Below, in pieces: positions 45,140-55,359 of a DNA stretch of 64,000 nt. Location of the stretch: the NCBI GenBank assembly GCA_018622495.1, contig CP076021.1, positions 62,001 through 126,000 of the forward strand, given 5' to 3'. The position numbers were made by a program, and so were the translations under genes. This DNA is from Mycoplasmatota bacterium. Lineage in GTDB: Bacteria > Bacillota_I > Bacilli_A > Acholeplasmatales > Acholeplasmataceae. Every line of letters begins with the position of its first letter. Positions within the stretch are counted from its first letter, which is position 1. The notes under the pieces are model-generated. The model did not search any database, had not been told where the DNA came from, and saw only the letters and a list, made by a program, of their open reading frames with translations.

Positions 45140-45918
45140 AGCGCCTCCGTTATTTTAGGATCGATTGCTTTATCTTTAGAAGCTCTAAGGTATAACTTTA
45201 CTTCAAAAGGCAATTCTAAATGTGATGATTTTAATAACTCTTCATGGCTAAAAACTTCTTCAGGTTTACCTTCCAAAATAATTTCTCCATCTTTTAAAAC
45301 TATAAGTTCATCTCAATCCGCAGCAAAAGACAAATCATGTGTAATTGTAATAATCGTTTTGTTTAATTCTTTATTTAAAACTTTAATCAATTCAACAATT
45401 TCTTCTCGACCTTCAGGATCTAACATTGAAGTTGCTTCATCTAAAATAAGAATATCTTGTTCCATTGCAAGTGCACCAGCAATAGCAACACGTTGCTTTT
45501 GACCGCCAGATAATTGATGTGGCTCTTTAGACAAAAAATCTTGCATACCTACAAGGTTTGCATAGTATTTAACTTTCTCTTCCATTTCTTCTGGGGTCTT
45601 ACATTGATTTTCTAATCCAAAAGCTATGTCATGTCTTACAGTAACCCCAACAAATTGGTTATCAGGATTTTGAAATACAATCCCTATTTTTTGTCGTATA
45701 TCAATTAAATTTTCTCCATTTAAAGGTAGACCATCTATTTCTATTTCGCCTTGTGAAGGAGAAAGCAAACCCACTAAACATTTTGATAGTGTTGATTTAC
45801 CAGACCCATTATGTCCTAAAATAGAAACCCAAGTTCCTTTTTTTATATCTAAATTTATATGATTAAGTGCTTTCGTTTTCCCATCATAGGAAAAACTTAA
45901 ATCGCTGACTTTTAGCAT
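45115..45918 (-). pseudogene. ecfA1: ECF transporter ATPase EcfA1 interrupted by an in-frame TGA
   Basis: The span is a whole 268 codons. Walker A GHNGSGKSTLSKC, Q-loop VFQNPDNQFVG, signature LSGGQKQRVA, Walker B ILILDEATSMLDPEG and H-loop ITHDLSF are all intact. TGA at 45315-45313 interrupts AAD-stop-DELIVLKDGEI, where the family has a conserved Ala (ADRVIVL type); the frame continues to a TAG at 45117-45115 inside the ecfA2 start. The missing tail contains the heterodimer helices. First gene of the ecf-truA operon; probably an error or recoded stop rather than loss, since ecfA2 and ecfT are intact. Confidence 0.87.
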
Positions 45919-46076
45919 GTATATTCACCTACGTTTCATCTATAACATTATATCATGTATCTATTTGTTTATAAAGCGTTTGAATTGATAATAAAGCGTA
46001 TTTTTTTTCGTATATCCCTTTATATTTTGAACTATTTTCATTATAATGATAGTGTTACTGAAAGGATATGAAAAAC

Positions 46077-46388
46077 ATGATTATACAACTAACTAACGAA
46101 AATTTTGAAGAAATCGTATTAAAGAATGATTTACCTGTTCTTGTCGACTTTTGGGCTTCATGGTGTGGGCCTTGTAAAAGAATTGCTCCTATTTTAGAAT
46201 CACTTGCTGATGAGGTTGAAGGAAAAGCTATTATTGCTAAACTTGAAGTAGATGATGAACCAGCGATTGCTGACTCTTATCAAATTATGAGTATTCCTAC
46301 AATTTTAATATTTAAAGATGGGAAAATAACAAAACAACTTATAGGACTACATGGTAAAGACACACTTAAGAAACATTTAGGCTTATGA
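46077..46388 (+). CDS. trxA: Thioredoxin
   Basis: 103 residues from ATG 46077, chosen over ATG 46068 because AAAGG is only 2 nt from the latter. Active site FWASWCGPCKRIAP near 26-35, then cis-proline IPTILIFKDGK. It reduces protein disulfides. TATAAT at 46042 is the likely -10. The reductase gene overlaps its stop by 4 bp (ATGA), so the pair is an operon. Confidence 0.95.
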   Translation: MIIQLTNENFEEIVLKNDLPVLVDFWASWCGPCKRIAPILESLADEVEGKAIIAKLEVDDEPAIADSYQIMSIPTILIFKDGKITKQLIGLHGKDTLKKHLGL

Positions 46389-47242
46389 AAAACATTGTCA
46401 TTATAGGGCATGGACCAGCAGGTATATCAGCAGCTATTTATTTAAAACGTGCAGGTTTTGATCCTATCGTTATAGGAAAAGGATATGGTCTTTTTTCCTA
46501 TGATAATATTCAAATTGAAAACTATTATGGTTTTGCAAACCCTATTAAAGGAAAAGATTTAGTAGACGCGGGCCTCGCTCAAGCTAAAAGATTGGGTGTT
46601 CATATTATATATGATGCAGTTTTAGACCTAGTTGATCTTGGTGATGGTTTTATAGTAAAGACTAAAAAAAACTCATATGAAGCTTCTGCTATATTGCTTG
46701 CTACAGGGAAAAAACGGTTATCGCTAAATATACCAGGTTTTAAAAAATATCGTGGTAAAGGTATTAGTTTTTGTGCAACTTGCGATGGTTATTTTTATCG
46801 AAAGAAAAAACTTGCTTTAATTGGATGCGGACCTTATATGCAACAAGAACTAAAAGATTTAGAAAATCTAAGTTCTGATATTACTGTATTTACAAATGGT
46901 AAAGCATTATTAAGTGAAGTTAATCATCCTGTCGTTACATCTAAAATTAAGGCTTTTGAGGGTGACACAAAAATCTCATCAATTAAAACTGAGGATCAAA
47001 CCTACGCAGTTGATGGTGTATTTGTAGCAATCGGTACACCTAGTTCTCTTGATTTCGCTGAAAAACTTGGTGTCATTGTTGAATCCAATAATATTTATGT
47101 AGATAAAGATTATCAAACCAATGTTGAAGGATTATTTGCTGCTGGTGATGTTATTGGTGGTAAACTTCAAATTGCTAAAGCTGTATATGATGGTATGATG
47201 GTATCAGATAGTATTCAAAAATATTTAAAAACAAAAGTGTGA
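46385..47242 (+). CDS. Thioredoxin reductase-like flavoprotein with atypical NAD(P) domain
   Basis: 285 residues. FAD motif IIGHGPAGISAAIYLKRAG at 5-23, redox active site FCATCDGYFYR near 131 and the C-terminal FAD motif GLFAAGDVIGGKLQ. The pyridine-nucleotide part is unusual: ALIGCGPYMQQELKDL replaces the GGGxSAxEEA motif and there is no HRRxxxR, the NADPH 2'-phosphate site, so it may use NADH or another donor such as ferredoxin. It also lacks about 25 residues compared with standard TrxB. Coupling with trxA supports thioredoxin as partner. Confidence 0.87.
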   Translation: MKNIVIIGHGPAGISAAIYLKRAGFDPIVIGKGYGLFSYDNIQIENYYGFANPIKGKDLVDAGLAQAKRLGVHIIYDAVLDLVDLGDGFIVKTKKNSYEASAILLATGKKRLSLNIPGFKKYRGKGISFCATCDGYFYRKKKLALIGCGPYMQQELKDLENLSSDITVFTNGKALLSEVNHPVVTSKIKAFEGDTKISSIKTEDQTYAVDGVFVAIGTPSSLDFAEKLGVIVESNNIYVDKDYQTNVEGLFAAGDVIGGKLQIAKAVYDGMMVSDSIQKYLKTKV

Positions 47243-47258
47243 ATAAAATTCACACTTT
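47233..47258. terminator. Terminator between the thioredoxin operon and pepF
   Basis: Stem AAAAGTGTGAAT / ATTCACACTTTT with a 2-4 nt loop and T-run; it overlaps the reductase stop and serves convergent genes. Confidence 0.85.
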
Positions 47259-47265
47259 TTTTATA

Positions 47266-48957
47266 TTACAATTTTGTATCATCCACATGACTTAAATATT
47301 GATTAATAGGTTTAATAATCTCTTTAACAGTACCCGGTTTAAATGGGTTTTTTAAATTTGCAGATTTAACTAAATCAACAAAACTCTTAGAACCACCTAA
47401 TTTACATAATGCAATATAATCAGTCACAGCTTTTTTATGATCTTCTTGACTCTTAACCCAAAATTGGAAAGCACACACTTGAGCTAATGTATAGTCAATA
47501 TAATAGAACGGTGCCCCAAAAATATGACCTTGTCTAAACCAATAAGTTCCTTTATCTAAGAATTTATCATCATCATAGTCTTTAAATGGCAAATATTTCT
47601 TTTCAATATTTCTCCATAAAGTCTTTCTTTCTGCCGGTGTCATATCTGGATTTTCATAAATACCATGTTGAAATTCATCCACTGTTACACCATAAGGTAA
47701 AAATGATAATGAACCAGCTAAATGATTAAACTTATATTTAGGTGTATCTTCTTCAAAGAATTGATCAACCCAAGGCCAAGCAAGAAATTCCATACTCATT
47801 GAATGAATTTCAGCTGCTTCCATCGTTGGCCAACGATATTCAGGAATATGACCTCGACTAGAAAAGATTTGGAATGCATGTCCAGCTTCATGTGTTAAAA
47901 CATCAACATCATGAGAAGTACCATTAAAATTAGCAAATATAAATGGTGAATCATAATTTGCAATATATGTACAATAGCCACCACCTTGTTTACCAGGTTT
48001 TGCATCTAAATCTAATAATTCTCTTTCAACCATGAAATCAATAAACTTACCTGTAGGTTCGCTCATTTCATGATACATTTTAATAGCGCGTTCCATCATC
48101 CAATCTCTATCACCTTTAGGTGTTGGATTACCTGATAAAAATGAAAGTGCTAAATCATAAGATTTAGGTTCTTTGATCCCTAATCTTTTAGCTTTACGTT
48201 TTGTAAGTTCATTAACTACTGGAACAACTTCTTTATATATTTGTTCTCTATAACCTGCAACATCTTTAGCATCGTAATCAGTTCTACCGAAACGGTCATA
48301 ACCTAGTTGAACAAAGTTTTCATAACCTAGCTTTTTAGCAATGTCAGTTCTCACATGAACCATATCATCATAAATGCGGTCAAGTTGCGCTTCATTATCT
48401 TCAAAGAATTTTGAAACAGCTAATTGTGCACGATGTCTTATATCACGATCTTTACTTTGAACAAATGGTGCCATTTGACTTAAGTTATATGTGCCGCCAT
48501 CAAATTCAATTTTAGCAGATGCTATTAATTTTGAATATTCGGTTGATAACTTATTCTCTTTTTGTAAATCTCGAATAATTTCAGGTTTAAAAGTTTTTCT
48601 TGCAAGATCCCCTCTTTTAAAAATAAGATCTCCAAATTTTTCTTCAAGTGCCTTACGATTTTTTGAATTCAATAATTTGTCATTAAACGTATGTGAATAT
48701 TGACTAATCACAGGCCCATTTTCATCAAAAAATGCTTGTTCTTCTTCATAAAACTTATCTGTTGTGTCTACACTATTTCTAATTGACACTAATACCATTT
48801 GAGTTTCTATTTCATCGAAAACTTTAAATAGACGGTTGATAGCTTCCAACTCTTCTTCAAATGATACATCACTACCAATCACTTTTAGATCGTTTTCTAA
48901 TTTATCTTTTAGTGCATCTAAGTCAGGTCTTTGATATTTGTAATCACTAAATTTCAT
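47266..48957 (-). CDS. pepF: M3-family oligoendopeptidase (PepF type)
   Basis: 563 residues. The zinc motif DVLTHEAGHAFQ lies in the C-terminal half, with the third ligand in MEAAEIHSMSMEFL downstream. N-terminal helical regions follow the oligoendopeptidase F pattern. It degrades cytosolic peptides and has no signal peptide. It is a single-gene unit with an AAAAGAGG RBS. Confidence 0.92.
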   Translation of the reverse strand: MKFSDYKYQRPDLDALKDKLENDLKVIGSDVSFEEELEAINRLFKVFDEIETQMVLVSIRNSVDTTDKFYEEEQAFFDENGPVISQYSHTFNDKLLNSKNRKALEEKFGDLIFKRGDLARKTFKPEIIRDLQKENKLSTEYSKLIASAKIEFDGGTYNLSQMAPFVQSKDRDIRHRAQLAVSKFFEDNEAQLDRIYDDMVHVRTDIAKKLGYENFVQLGYDRFGRTDYDAKDVAGYREQIYKEVVPVVNELTKRKAKRLGIKEPKSYDLALSFLSGNPTPKGDRDWMMERAIKMYHEMSEPTGKFIDFMVERELLDLDAKPGKQGGGYCTYIANYDSPFIFANFNGTSHDVDVLTHEAGHAFQIFSSRGHIPEYRWPTMEAAEIHSMSMEFLAWPWVDQFFEEDTPKYKFNHLAGSLSFLPYGVTVDEFQHGIYENPDMTPAERKTLWRNIEKKYLPFKDYDDDKFLDKGTYWFRQGHIFGAPFYYIDYTLAQVCAFQFWVKSQEDHKKAVTDYIALCKLGGSKSFVDLVKSANLKNPFKPGTVKEIIKPINQYLSHVDDTKL

Positions 48958-49085
48958 TATAATGCCTCTTTTCCTATTTATTATTTCTAGTATAACACAG
49001 CAAATCTTAATTTATAATAAAAAAATATATATTACACCATATCTCCATGATATAATATAATTATATCAAACACAGGAGGGAACAA

Positions 49086-49700
49086 ATGTTAAGTAACAAA
49101 GAAATACGCGCTTTATCTTGGAAACAACTTAAATCATCATACTGGATGATATTCGTTATGTTAATACTTTTTGGTGTCATTATGGGAGCTTTATCTTCTA
49201 TTGGCGTCGGCTTTATATTAATGGGGCCTGGACTTGTTGGATTATCTGCTTATCTATTAGATGTAATCACAAATAAAGAAAATAGTGATGGTTCAAAATT
49301 TGATGTTATCGTTGATGGTTTTAAAGATAGTTTTGTTAACTCACTTGTTGCTTATTTATTATCAAATATCTTTTTATTCTTATGGGGATTGTTATTAGTT
49401 ATTCCTGGGATTATTAAATCTTACTCATATAGTCAAATTTACTATATTATAAGAGAAAATCCAGAAATCGGTCCAATGGAAGCAATTGATAAAAGTCGTG
49501 AAATGATGGATGGCAAAAAAGGTAAATTATTTATGCTTGACTTAAGTTTTATAGGTTGGTATCTATTAGGATTACTTGCTTTTGGTGTTGGTGTTATATT
49601 CGTTGTACCTTATCACCGTTTAGCAAGAGCTAACTTCTATAATGAATTAAGAGAAAAACCTACACCAACATGGAATGAAGAATTTCAAGAAGAATTTTAA
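49086..49700 (+). CDS. DUF975-family integral membrane protein
   Basis: 204 residues. N-terminus NKEIRALSWKQLKSSYW is the family start; about five helices follow, with GIIKSYSYSQIYYIIRENPEIGPMEAIDKSREMMDGKK as the typical cytoplasmic loop and FVVPYHRLARANFYNEL near the end. The function is unknown. RBS CACAGGAGG. IS copy 2 is inserted 9 bp after the stop. Confidence 0.87.
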   Translation: MLSNKEIRALSWKQLKSSYWMIFVMLILFGVIMGALSSIGVGFILMGPGLVGLSAYLLDVITNKENSDGSKFDVIVDGFKDSFVNSLVAYLLSNIFLFLWGLLLVIPGIIKSYSYSQIYYIIRENPEIGPMEAIDKSREMMDGKKGKLFMLDLSFIGWYLLGLLAFGVGVIFVVPYHRLARANFYNELREKPTPTWNEEFQEEF

Positions 49701-49709
49701 TCAAAATAA

Positions 49710-51289
49710 GGGTCTTTAAAAAATTGTATGGTAAAGACTAAATAGACCTTTCCAAAATTGTATGGTCAATGTGACCTATAAAAAATTGTATGGTAAGTTA
49801 AAGGCACTCGCGGGAGTGCCTTTTTTTGCCATAACTCTTATTTTATTTGTTTTTTATAGGTATATCTTTATTAATTGCATACATAATCTTGTTTCTCAAT
49901 CGATTATAAGATTTAATACCATTAGATGTTTTGATCACAGTCTTTATTTTATTATTGACAGATTCAATAGGACCATTGGATATTCGTCTTTTATCATAAA
50001 CTAAAAAAGAATTTTTAATCTCATCTCTCCAGTTATTTAACGTTCTTCCAAATGATCTCATCCCTGCTAACTTATGATTTCTAAATAGATCTATGAGTTG
50101 GTTAAGCTCATCATCACACGTATCATAAGAGGCTGTTAGATTAAATGATCTATACCTTTCTTTTAAAAGATATGCATCTTTTAAATCATCATTAGTAGAT
50201 AACAAATAATGAAGAATATCCGATTTATGCCAATATGCATGTAGTTTTTGTATACGTATTTTCCCATCATAGATATCTTCATAGTTCTTGAGAAAGAAGT
50301 AATGAAATTTCTTTAACATGTAATAATACATATCATCATGAACTGGTGCACTTTTGTGTTGCTTGTATTTATTCATTGTATCAATTCTTATACGTTTGAT
50401 GATTTCATTTAATGTCCTAATTAAATGAAATGAATCAACAGCTATTTTCGCTTGAGGTATACATAATTTGATGACATCTCTATAAGTTTGCCACATGTCC
50501 ATCACGACGACTTCTACGCTTGATAACTCAGTTTTAGGGATTCTAGCGAAGTAATCAATTAAATAACGTTTATGTCTTGTTGGTAATACATCAATGATTT
50601 TTCTATGCATGAAATCATATAAGATACATGCATATTTGTACTTGTGTGCTCTTGATATAAATACTTCATCGATATTGATCACTTTGGGTAGCTTTCGACG
50701 CTTCGCTTCTACATAACGATCAAATATATTGATCACTGTTTGGATACTAACATAATAGTGATGCGCAGCAGATGTAAATGTATGATTATAATCTTTTAAA
50801 TAGTTTAAAATAGACATCTTTGTATACAAACTTACATTTTCATTTGAGTCTCGATAGTGGATTGGACTCGCTAAAGGTTTTCTTACAAAGCTTACATTGA
50901 TATCTTCTCATATGCCATCTAATCACGCTTTTTTCATGTGTAGATATTGAATGTATGATTTTTTTATATTTATATTCTAAAAATCTTATATGAGCTGATC
51001 CACGATAGGGCATAATATTTGTTGTTTATAAAACTTTAATTCGATAATCAATACATTTCTTTCAAGCCTTGTTTCTAATAATTCAATCTTGCTTTTAAAT
51101 TGTTCTAAGTGTAAAATATTTATGGTATCATAAGACATGAAGTCCTCCTATTCTATAGTTATGGCTAATAACTCTATTATAAATGAGGACTTCCTTTTTT
51201 ATATAAAAAAATAGGCCTTTCAAAAATCGTATGGTATACCATACAATATTTTAAAGCCTATGATTGACCATACGATATTTTAAACATCT
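49710..51289 (-). mobile_element. ISL3-family insertion sequence, copy 2 (1,580 bp, transposase broken)
   Basis: Near-identical to 7951-9531, with the same ends. An 8-bp target duplication CAAAATAA flanks it (49702-49709 and 51290-51297). Relative to copy 1 it has single-base indels near 50855 (extra C) and 51003 (missing A), one base less in the T-rich stretch past the transposase stop, and its internal hairpin loop is GCGG instead of CCGC. Confidence 0.93.
49843..51138 (-). pseudogene. tnp: ISL3 transposase pseudogene (two compensating frameshifts)
   Basis: The N-terminal piece from ATG 51138 runs to a TAA at 50988-50986, 51 codons later, because one base is missing in the CPICG zinc-finger codons (near 51003, reading CPIVDQLI). 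An extra C near 50855 restores the frame, and the DDE core (from about 50829) is intact: VINIDEVFISR, VVVMDMWQTYR, GPIESVNNK. About 50 residues with the second zinc pair are out of frame. A protein starting at the internal Met (328 residues) would lack the zinc region. Confidence 0.88.
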
Positions 51290-51297
51290 CAAAATAA

Positions 51298-51325
51298 AAC
51301 CAGTTCAATTTGAACTGGTTTTTTT
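51298..51325 (-). terminator. Terminator after the nuclease lipoprotein gene
   Basis: Stem AACCAGTTCAA / TTGAACTGGTT with a short loop and T7 on one side, 2 bp past the stop of the minus-strand gene. Confidence 0.82.
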
Positions 51326-51326
51326 A

Positions 51327-52784
51327 TTAGTTATATATTTTATCTACAAATTCTCGATGATCTATAAATGGATTTCGATTACCTTGATATGAATAAATTA
51401 CATTATTTCTATTTAATTCAAATTCATCAACTGGATCTAATTCATGCCAAATGATAAAAGTTTGTAATGTTCCAATTGCATCCAAATCAGTTTCATCGCC
51501 CCATCTTATATCCATATAGAATATAATCCTTGCAACATCACCAATGTAATCATCGCCTGGATACCATTTAGTTCCATCATAACCATATTCACCTAATAAA
51601 GTTGTAGAAGATGAAAATAATGCATTACTTCTTGAACTATTTACACTTACGTCTGATGCTCTTAAATTATGTGCGTCTGCAGCAACACCTGTTGTATTGT
51701 TATCGCTACTATATCCATTTCCAATTAAAGATTTTGCCCAAACATGTTCTCTATTCCATGTTGCTCCACTATCCCATGTTGCTTTAGCATAATTTCCTGA
51801 TTTCATTGTTAGCGAATATATAAGATTTAATTTGGTAGAATCATTTACAAGTGTATCACTTTCTTCTAAAACATCTCTAGCGTCACCATACGTTATATTA
51901 TTGTCTGTCTCACTTAAAAGATTTTCTAAAAAATTTGATAATGATTGTCCTACTAAAGTATCTGCACCTTCATAGTACCCTTCATAAGAAACTGCTTCAC
52001 GCCATCTTGCATATAATACGAGATTACCATAAGGCATATAAGCAATTTGATAAGCATAAACTAAATCTTGATCACTATACCAACCAGCAAATTCAAATCC
52101 TTCTTTTGTAGGCTCAGCAGGTGCACTAATACTAACACCACCATTTTCACTTAATGGATCAACTGCACTACCACCATTAGTATCAAATGTGATTGTATAA
52201 ATGTTTTCATCAATATAATTCCATTTAGCATATACTGTCGTATCACCACTAGGCATAACATCAAAATCGAAAGTTCTTGTGAAATTATCAGTCGTATACC
52301 AACCAACAAATTGATAACCATCTTTTATAGGATCATCTGGTTCAGTCACCAAATCACCTTCATAGACGATCATACTTTCTACTTCACTACCGCCTTGTGA
52401 ATCAAAACTAATTTTATATGTACTACTGTCATTTAACCCAATGACAGTTAAAGTGATGTTCCCATATAAAACATCATCACCATCACTGATCGTATATGTT
52501 AAAACGACACTTCTATCGCTTTCACCTCTAGTAACACTACCTTCTATAGATATAACAGAAGGATATAAACTATACCATTCTATCGTAACATCTTCACTAA
52601 CTGATGATGTCGTAGGTAGTACAACATTTTGTGTCACATAATTTGCTTGATCACCATCGCCATAAGTAATGACTATTTGATCTTCAACTTCTTCTAATGT
52701 ATATGATTTCTCAGTTTTACCACAACTTGCTAAAATCATAAGAACACTAAAGAAGATACTTAACATAAGAATTTTATTTCTCAT
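51327..52784 (-). CDS. Surface lipoprotein with InlB-type repeats and endonuclease I domain
   Basis: 485 residues. Signal peptide with lipobox MILASC (Cys21). An Ig-like region covers 28-120, two Listeria-Bacteroides repeats (Flg_new type) cover about 123-195 and 196-260 (GYQFVGWYTTDNF, GFEFAGWYSDQDL), and an endonuclease I domain covers 265-485 with WNREHVWAKSL, DAHNLRASDVSVNSSRSN and RNPFIDHREFVDKIY. The His-Asn metal site is present. It should cut extracellular DNA or RNA, possibly to recover nucleotides, matching the guanine-regulated purine permease elsewhere in the window. Confidence 0.88.
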   Translation of the reverse strand: MRNKILMLSIFFSVLMILASCGKTEKSYTLEEVEDQIVITYGDGDQANYVTQNVVLPTTSSVSEDVTIEWYSLYPSVISIEGSVTRGESDRSVVLTYTISDGDDVLYGNITLTVIGLNDSSTYKISFDSQGGSEVESMIVYEGDLVTEPDDPIKDGYQFVGWYTTDNFTRTFDFDVMPSGDTTVYAKWNYIDENIYTITFDTNGGSAVDPLSENGGVSISAPAEPTKEGFEFAGWYSDQDLVYAYQIAYMPYGNLVLYARWREAVSYEGYYEGADTLVGQSLSNFLENLLSETDNNITYGDARDVLEESDTLVNDSTKLNLIYSLTMKSGNYAKATWDSGATWNREHVWAKSLIGNGYSSDNNTTGVAADAHNLRASDVSVNSSRSNALFSSSTTLLGEYGYDGTKWYPGDDYIGDVARIIFYMDIRWGDETDLDAIGTLQTFIIWHELDPVDEFELNRNNVIYSYQGNRNPFIDHREFVDKIYN

Positions 52785-52828
52785 TTTCTTCTCCTGATAC
52801 TCATATTTTTAAACTAACAAAGAAAAAA

Positions 52829-52855
52829 ACAAGCATTAAGCTTGTTAATTTTTTT
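52829..52855 (-). terminator. Terminator of the ribosomal protein/rpoA operon
   Basis: Stem AACAAGC / GCTTGTT with a 5-nt loop and T-runs just past the rplQ stop. Confidence 0.85.
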
Positions 52856-52857
52856 AA

Positions 52858-53214
52858 TTATACGAATTCAATAATTGCCATTGGCGCAGCATCGCCGCGT
52901 CTTGGAACAGTTTTGATAATTCTTGTATATCCGCCTGTACGATCAGCGTATCTTGGACCGATTTCATCAAATAATTTTTGAATAGCATTTTGGCCTTCTT
53001 TAACATCTTCAAAACGTACAGTTTGTGCTGCTTGTCTGCGTGCTGCTAAAGTTCCAGCTTTTGCTAAAGTAACCATTTTATCAGCTAATTTTCTTAATTC
53101 TTTTGCTTTAGCTTCTGTTGTAACTATTCTTTCATTAATAATAATATCAGTGACTAAGTCGCGTAATAATGCTTTTCTTTGATCGCTATTGCGTCCTAAT
53201 TTAGAATAACCCAT
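52858..53214 (-). CDS. rplQ: 50S ribosomal protein L17
   Basis: 118 residues, the normal short bacterial length. N-terminus [20 protein letters not shown] and C-terminus [15 protein letters not shown] are typical. It binds 23S rRNA near the exit-tunnel region. It is the last gene of the cluster; in many Firmicutes the ecf-truA genes follow directly, but here they are 7 kb away. Confidence 0.97.
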   Translation of the reverse strand: MGYSKLGRNSDQRKALLRDLVTDIIINERIVTTEAKAKELRKLADKMVTLAKAGTLAARRQAAQTVRFEDVKEGQNAIQKLFDEIGPRYADRTGGYTRIIKTVPRRGDAAPMAIIEFV

Positions 53215-53219
53215 GGTAT

Positions 53220-54209
53220 TTACTCCTTACCTTCATCATCAAAAGAAAAGTTACTATCTTTATTTGATGTATTTTCAAATTCAAGACCATGTTCAAGTAA
53301 TTTTTCTTTTAATTCTTTAAAAGATTTTCTACCTAAACTACGTAGTCTCATAACGTCTTCTTCTGTCATTTTAATAATTTGTGCAACTGTATAGATACCA
53401 TAACGTTTTAAACTATTAAATAGTCTTACTGATAAATCAAGTTGTTCAATTTTCATTTCAAGCTTTTTATTAACAGGCTCTTCTTCTTGTTCATAAATAA
53501 AATCAGTATCTTTAGCTTGTTCACTAATTTCGCTAATTACATTGAAATAATCAATTAACATTTTAGAAGCTAACCCAAGTGCTTCTTTTGCTTCTATAGC
53601 GCCATTAGTTTCTATTTCCATTGATAGTTCATCTTCGTCTCCACGTGTCTTTTCAACATGATAAGATACGCGTTCAACTGGTGTGTAAATTGAATCAATA
53701 GGAATAACGCTTTTTTCATTTTTGCTATATGCTTTATTTAAGTTTGCATTAACATAACCTACACCACGTCTTACAGTAACAACCATTGATAAAGATCCAT
53801 TTTCGTAAAGTCTTGCGATTTCTTGTGTTGGATTTACAACTTCGATACCATCAACATGATTAAAATCAGCGGCAGTAACACTTCCTGCACCTACAGCATA
53901 TAATTCTAATTGTTGTTCATAATCTGGATCATCTGATTCAACTTTGAAATTTACTTTTTTCAAGTTTAATATGATACCCATAACATCTTCATAAACGCCT
54001 TCGATTGTAGAAAATTCGTGTTCAACACCATCAATTTTAATATTGACAATTGCTGCGCCTGGAAGTGATGATAATAAAACGCGTCTTAAAGCATTTCCTA
54101 ATGTAATGCCATAACCACGTTCTAATGGTTTAATGACGAACTTACCTTTTGTGCCATCAATTGAAACTTCTTCAACTGCAGTTGGTTTTTCAAATTTTAA
54201 GTCTTTCAT
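53220..54209 (-). CDS. rpoA: RNA polymerase alpha subunit
   Basis: 329 residues. The N-terminal dimerisation domain (1-230) has [30 protein letters not shown]. The C-terminal domain (about 255-315) has [18 protein letters not shown] and [13 protein letters not shown], which contacts DNA and activators. It is the scaffold of RNA polymerase. It lies 5 bp before rplQ. Confidence 0.97.
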   Translation of the reverse strand: MKDLKFEKPTAVEEVSIDGTKGKFVIKPLERGYGITLGNALRRVLLSSLPGAAIVNIKIDGVEHEFSTIEGVYEDVMGIILNLKKVNFKVESDDPDYEQQLELYAVGAGSVTAADFNHVDGIEVVNPTQEIARLYENGSLSMVVTVRRGVGYVNANLNKAYSKNEKSVIPIDSIYTPVERVSYHVEKTRGDEDELSMEIETNGAIEAKEALGLASKMLIDYFNVISEISEQAKDTDFIYEQEEEPVNKKLEMKIEQLDLSVRLFNSLKRYGIYTVAQIIKMTEEDVMRLRSLGRKSFKELKEKLLEHGLEFENTSNKDSNFSFDDEGKE

Positions 54210-54228
54210 TCGTTATCCCTCCTTCTAA

Positions 54229-54615
54229 TTATCCACGTGGACGTTTTGGTGGTCTACATCCATTGTGTGGTACAGGTGTTACATCTTTAATTGCTGTAAT
54301 TTCTAAACCAGCAGATTGTAGTGAACGGATCGCTGCTTCACGACCAGGACCTGGACCCTTAACATATACTTCAACTTTAATCATACCTTGATCCATTGCA
54401 CCTTTTGCAGCAGCTTCTGCAGAGTTTTGTGCAGCAAATGGAGTAGATTTTCTACTACCTTTAAAACCAAGTGCTCCAGCGCTACTCCATGCAACAGCAT
54501 TACCGTCAACGTCTGTAATTGTTACAATTGTATTATTAAATGTTGTATGAATATGTGCAATACCAAGGGGAATATTCTTTTTTACTCTACGTTTCGTAGT
54601 TTTTTTACGTGCCAT
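54229..54615 (-). CDS. rpsK: 30S ribosomal protein S11
   Basis: 128 residues. [15 protein letters not shown] near 21, [13 protein letters not shown] and the C-terminal [16 protein letters not shown] are standard. It sits on the 30S platform near the mRNA exit. Good RBS (AGGAGG) and 13-bp spacing from rpsM. Confidence 0.97.
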   Translation of the reverse strand: MARKKTTKRRVKKNIPLGIAHIHTTFNNTIVTITDVDGNAVAWSSAGALGFKGSRKSTPFAAQNSAEAAAKGAMDQGMIKVEVYVKGPGPGREAAIRSLQSAGLEITAIKDVTPVPHNGCRPPKRPRG

Positions 54616-54628
54616 TTTCTATTCCTCC

Positions 54629-54994
54629 TTATTTTTTCTTACCGGCAACAGCCTTAGTTTTACCTTTACGTGTACGTGCATTATTTCTAGTGTTTTGTCC
54701 ACGAGTTGGTAAACCTCTACGATGTCTCATACCTCTGTATGAGCCGATTTCCATTAATCTTTTAATGTTCATAGTGACTTCTCTTCTTAAGTCACCTTCA
54801 GTTGTAAAATTTTTAACTTCAGTACGAATCTTTGATAGTTCGTCTTCAGTTAACGCACTTACGCGAGTGTCTTCTGAAACACCTGCGTCTTTAAGTATTT
54901 GTTTAGATGTTGCTAAACCAATACCATAAACGTATGTTAACGAAACCACGACACGTTTGTTACGTGGAATGTCAATACCTGATATTCTAGCCAT
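54629..54994 (-). CDS. rpsM: 30S ribosomal protein S13
   Basis: 121 residues. [20 protein letters not shown] at the N-terminus, helical central part, and the basic tail [19 protein letters not shown]. It contacts tRNA and the 50S subunit in the 30S head. Confidence 0.97.
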   Translation of the reverse strand: MARISGIDIPRNKRVVVSLTYVYGIGLATSKQILKDAGVSEDTRVSALTEDELSKIRTEVKNFTTEGDLRREVTMNIKRLMEIGSYRGMRHRRGLPTRGQNTRNNARTRKGKTKAVAGKKK

Positions 54995-55005
54995 AGTTCC
55001 TCCTA

Positions 55006-55122
55006 TTAACCTTGTCTTTGGTTATGTCTTCTATTTTTTTTATTAATAACGTAAACTCTTCCTTTACGTCTTACGATGATGTCGTCTTCGCTGCGTTTTT
55101 TTACGGATGCTTTAACTTTCAT
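55006..55122 (-). CDS. rpmJ: 50S ribosomal protein L36, zinc-free form
   Basis: 38 residues, [20 protein letters not shown] then [18 protein letters not shown]. The Cys-Cys-Cys-His zinc ligands of the common form are absent, so this is the C-minus variant. It is in its usual place between infA and rpsM, with AAGGAGG before the ATG. Confidence 0.92.
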   Translation of the reverse strand: MKVKASVKKRSEDDIIVRRKGRVYVINKKNRRHNQRQG

Positions 55123-55133
55123 AATAATCCTCC

Positions 55134-55355
55134 TTATTTACGACGATACGTAATTCGGCCTCTAGTTAAATCGTATGGTGATAATTCTACTGTAACTTTA
55201 TCACCAGGTAAAATGCGTATGTTATGCATGCGGATTTTACCAGATACATGGGCTAATACGATATGTCCATTTTGTATAAGTTCAACTTTGAATTTCGTGT
55301 TAGGTAATACTTCTATTACACGAGCTTCTACTTCAATTAAATCTTGTCTTGCCAT
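55134..55355 (-). CDS. infA: Translation initiation factor IF-1
   Basis: 73 residues, S1-type OB fold: [40 protein letters not shown], ending [15 protein letters not shown]. It blocks the A site during initiation. It lies 5 bp after map. Confidence 0.96.
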   Translation of the reverse strand: MARQDLIEVEARVIEVLPNTKFKVELIQNGHIVLAHVSGKIRMHNIRILPGDKVTVELSPYDLTRGRITYRRK

Positions 55356-55359
55356 ACAT

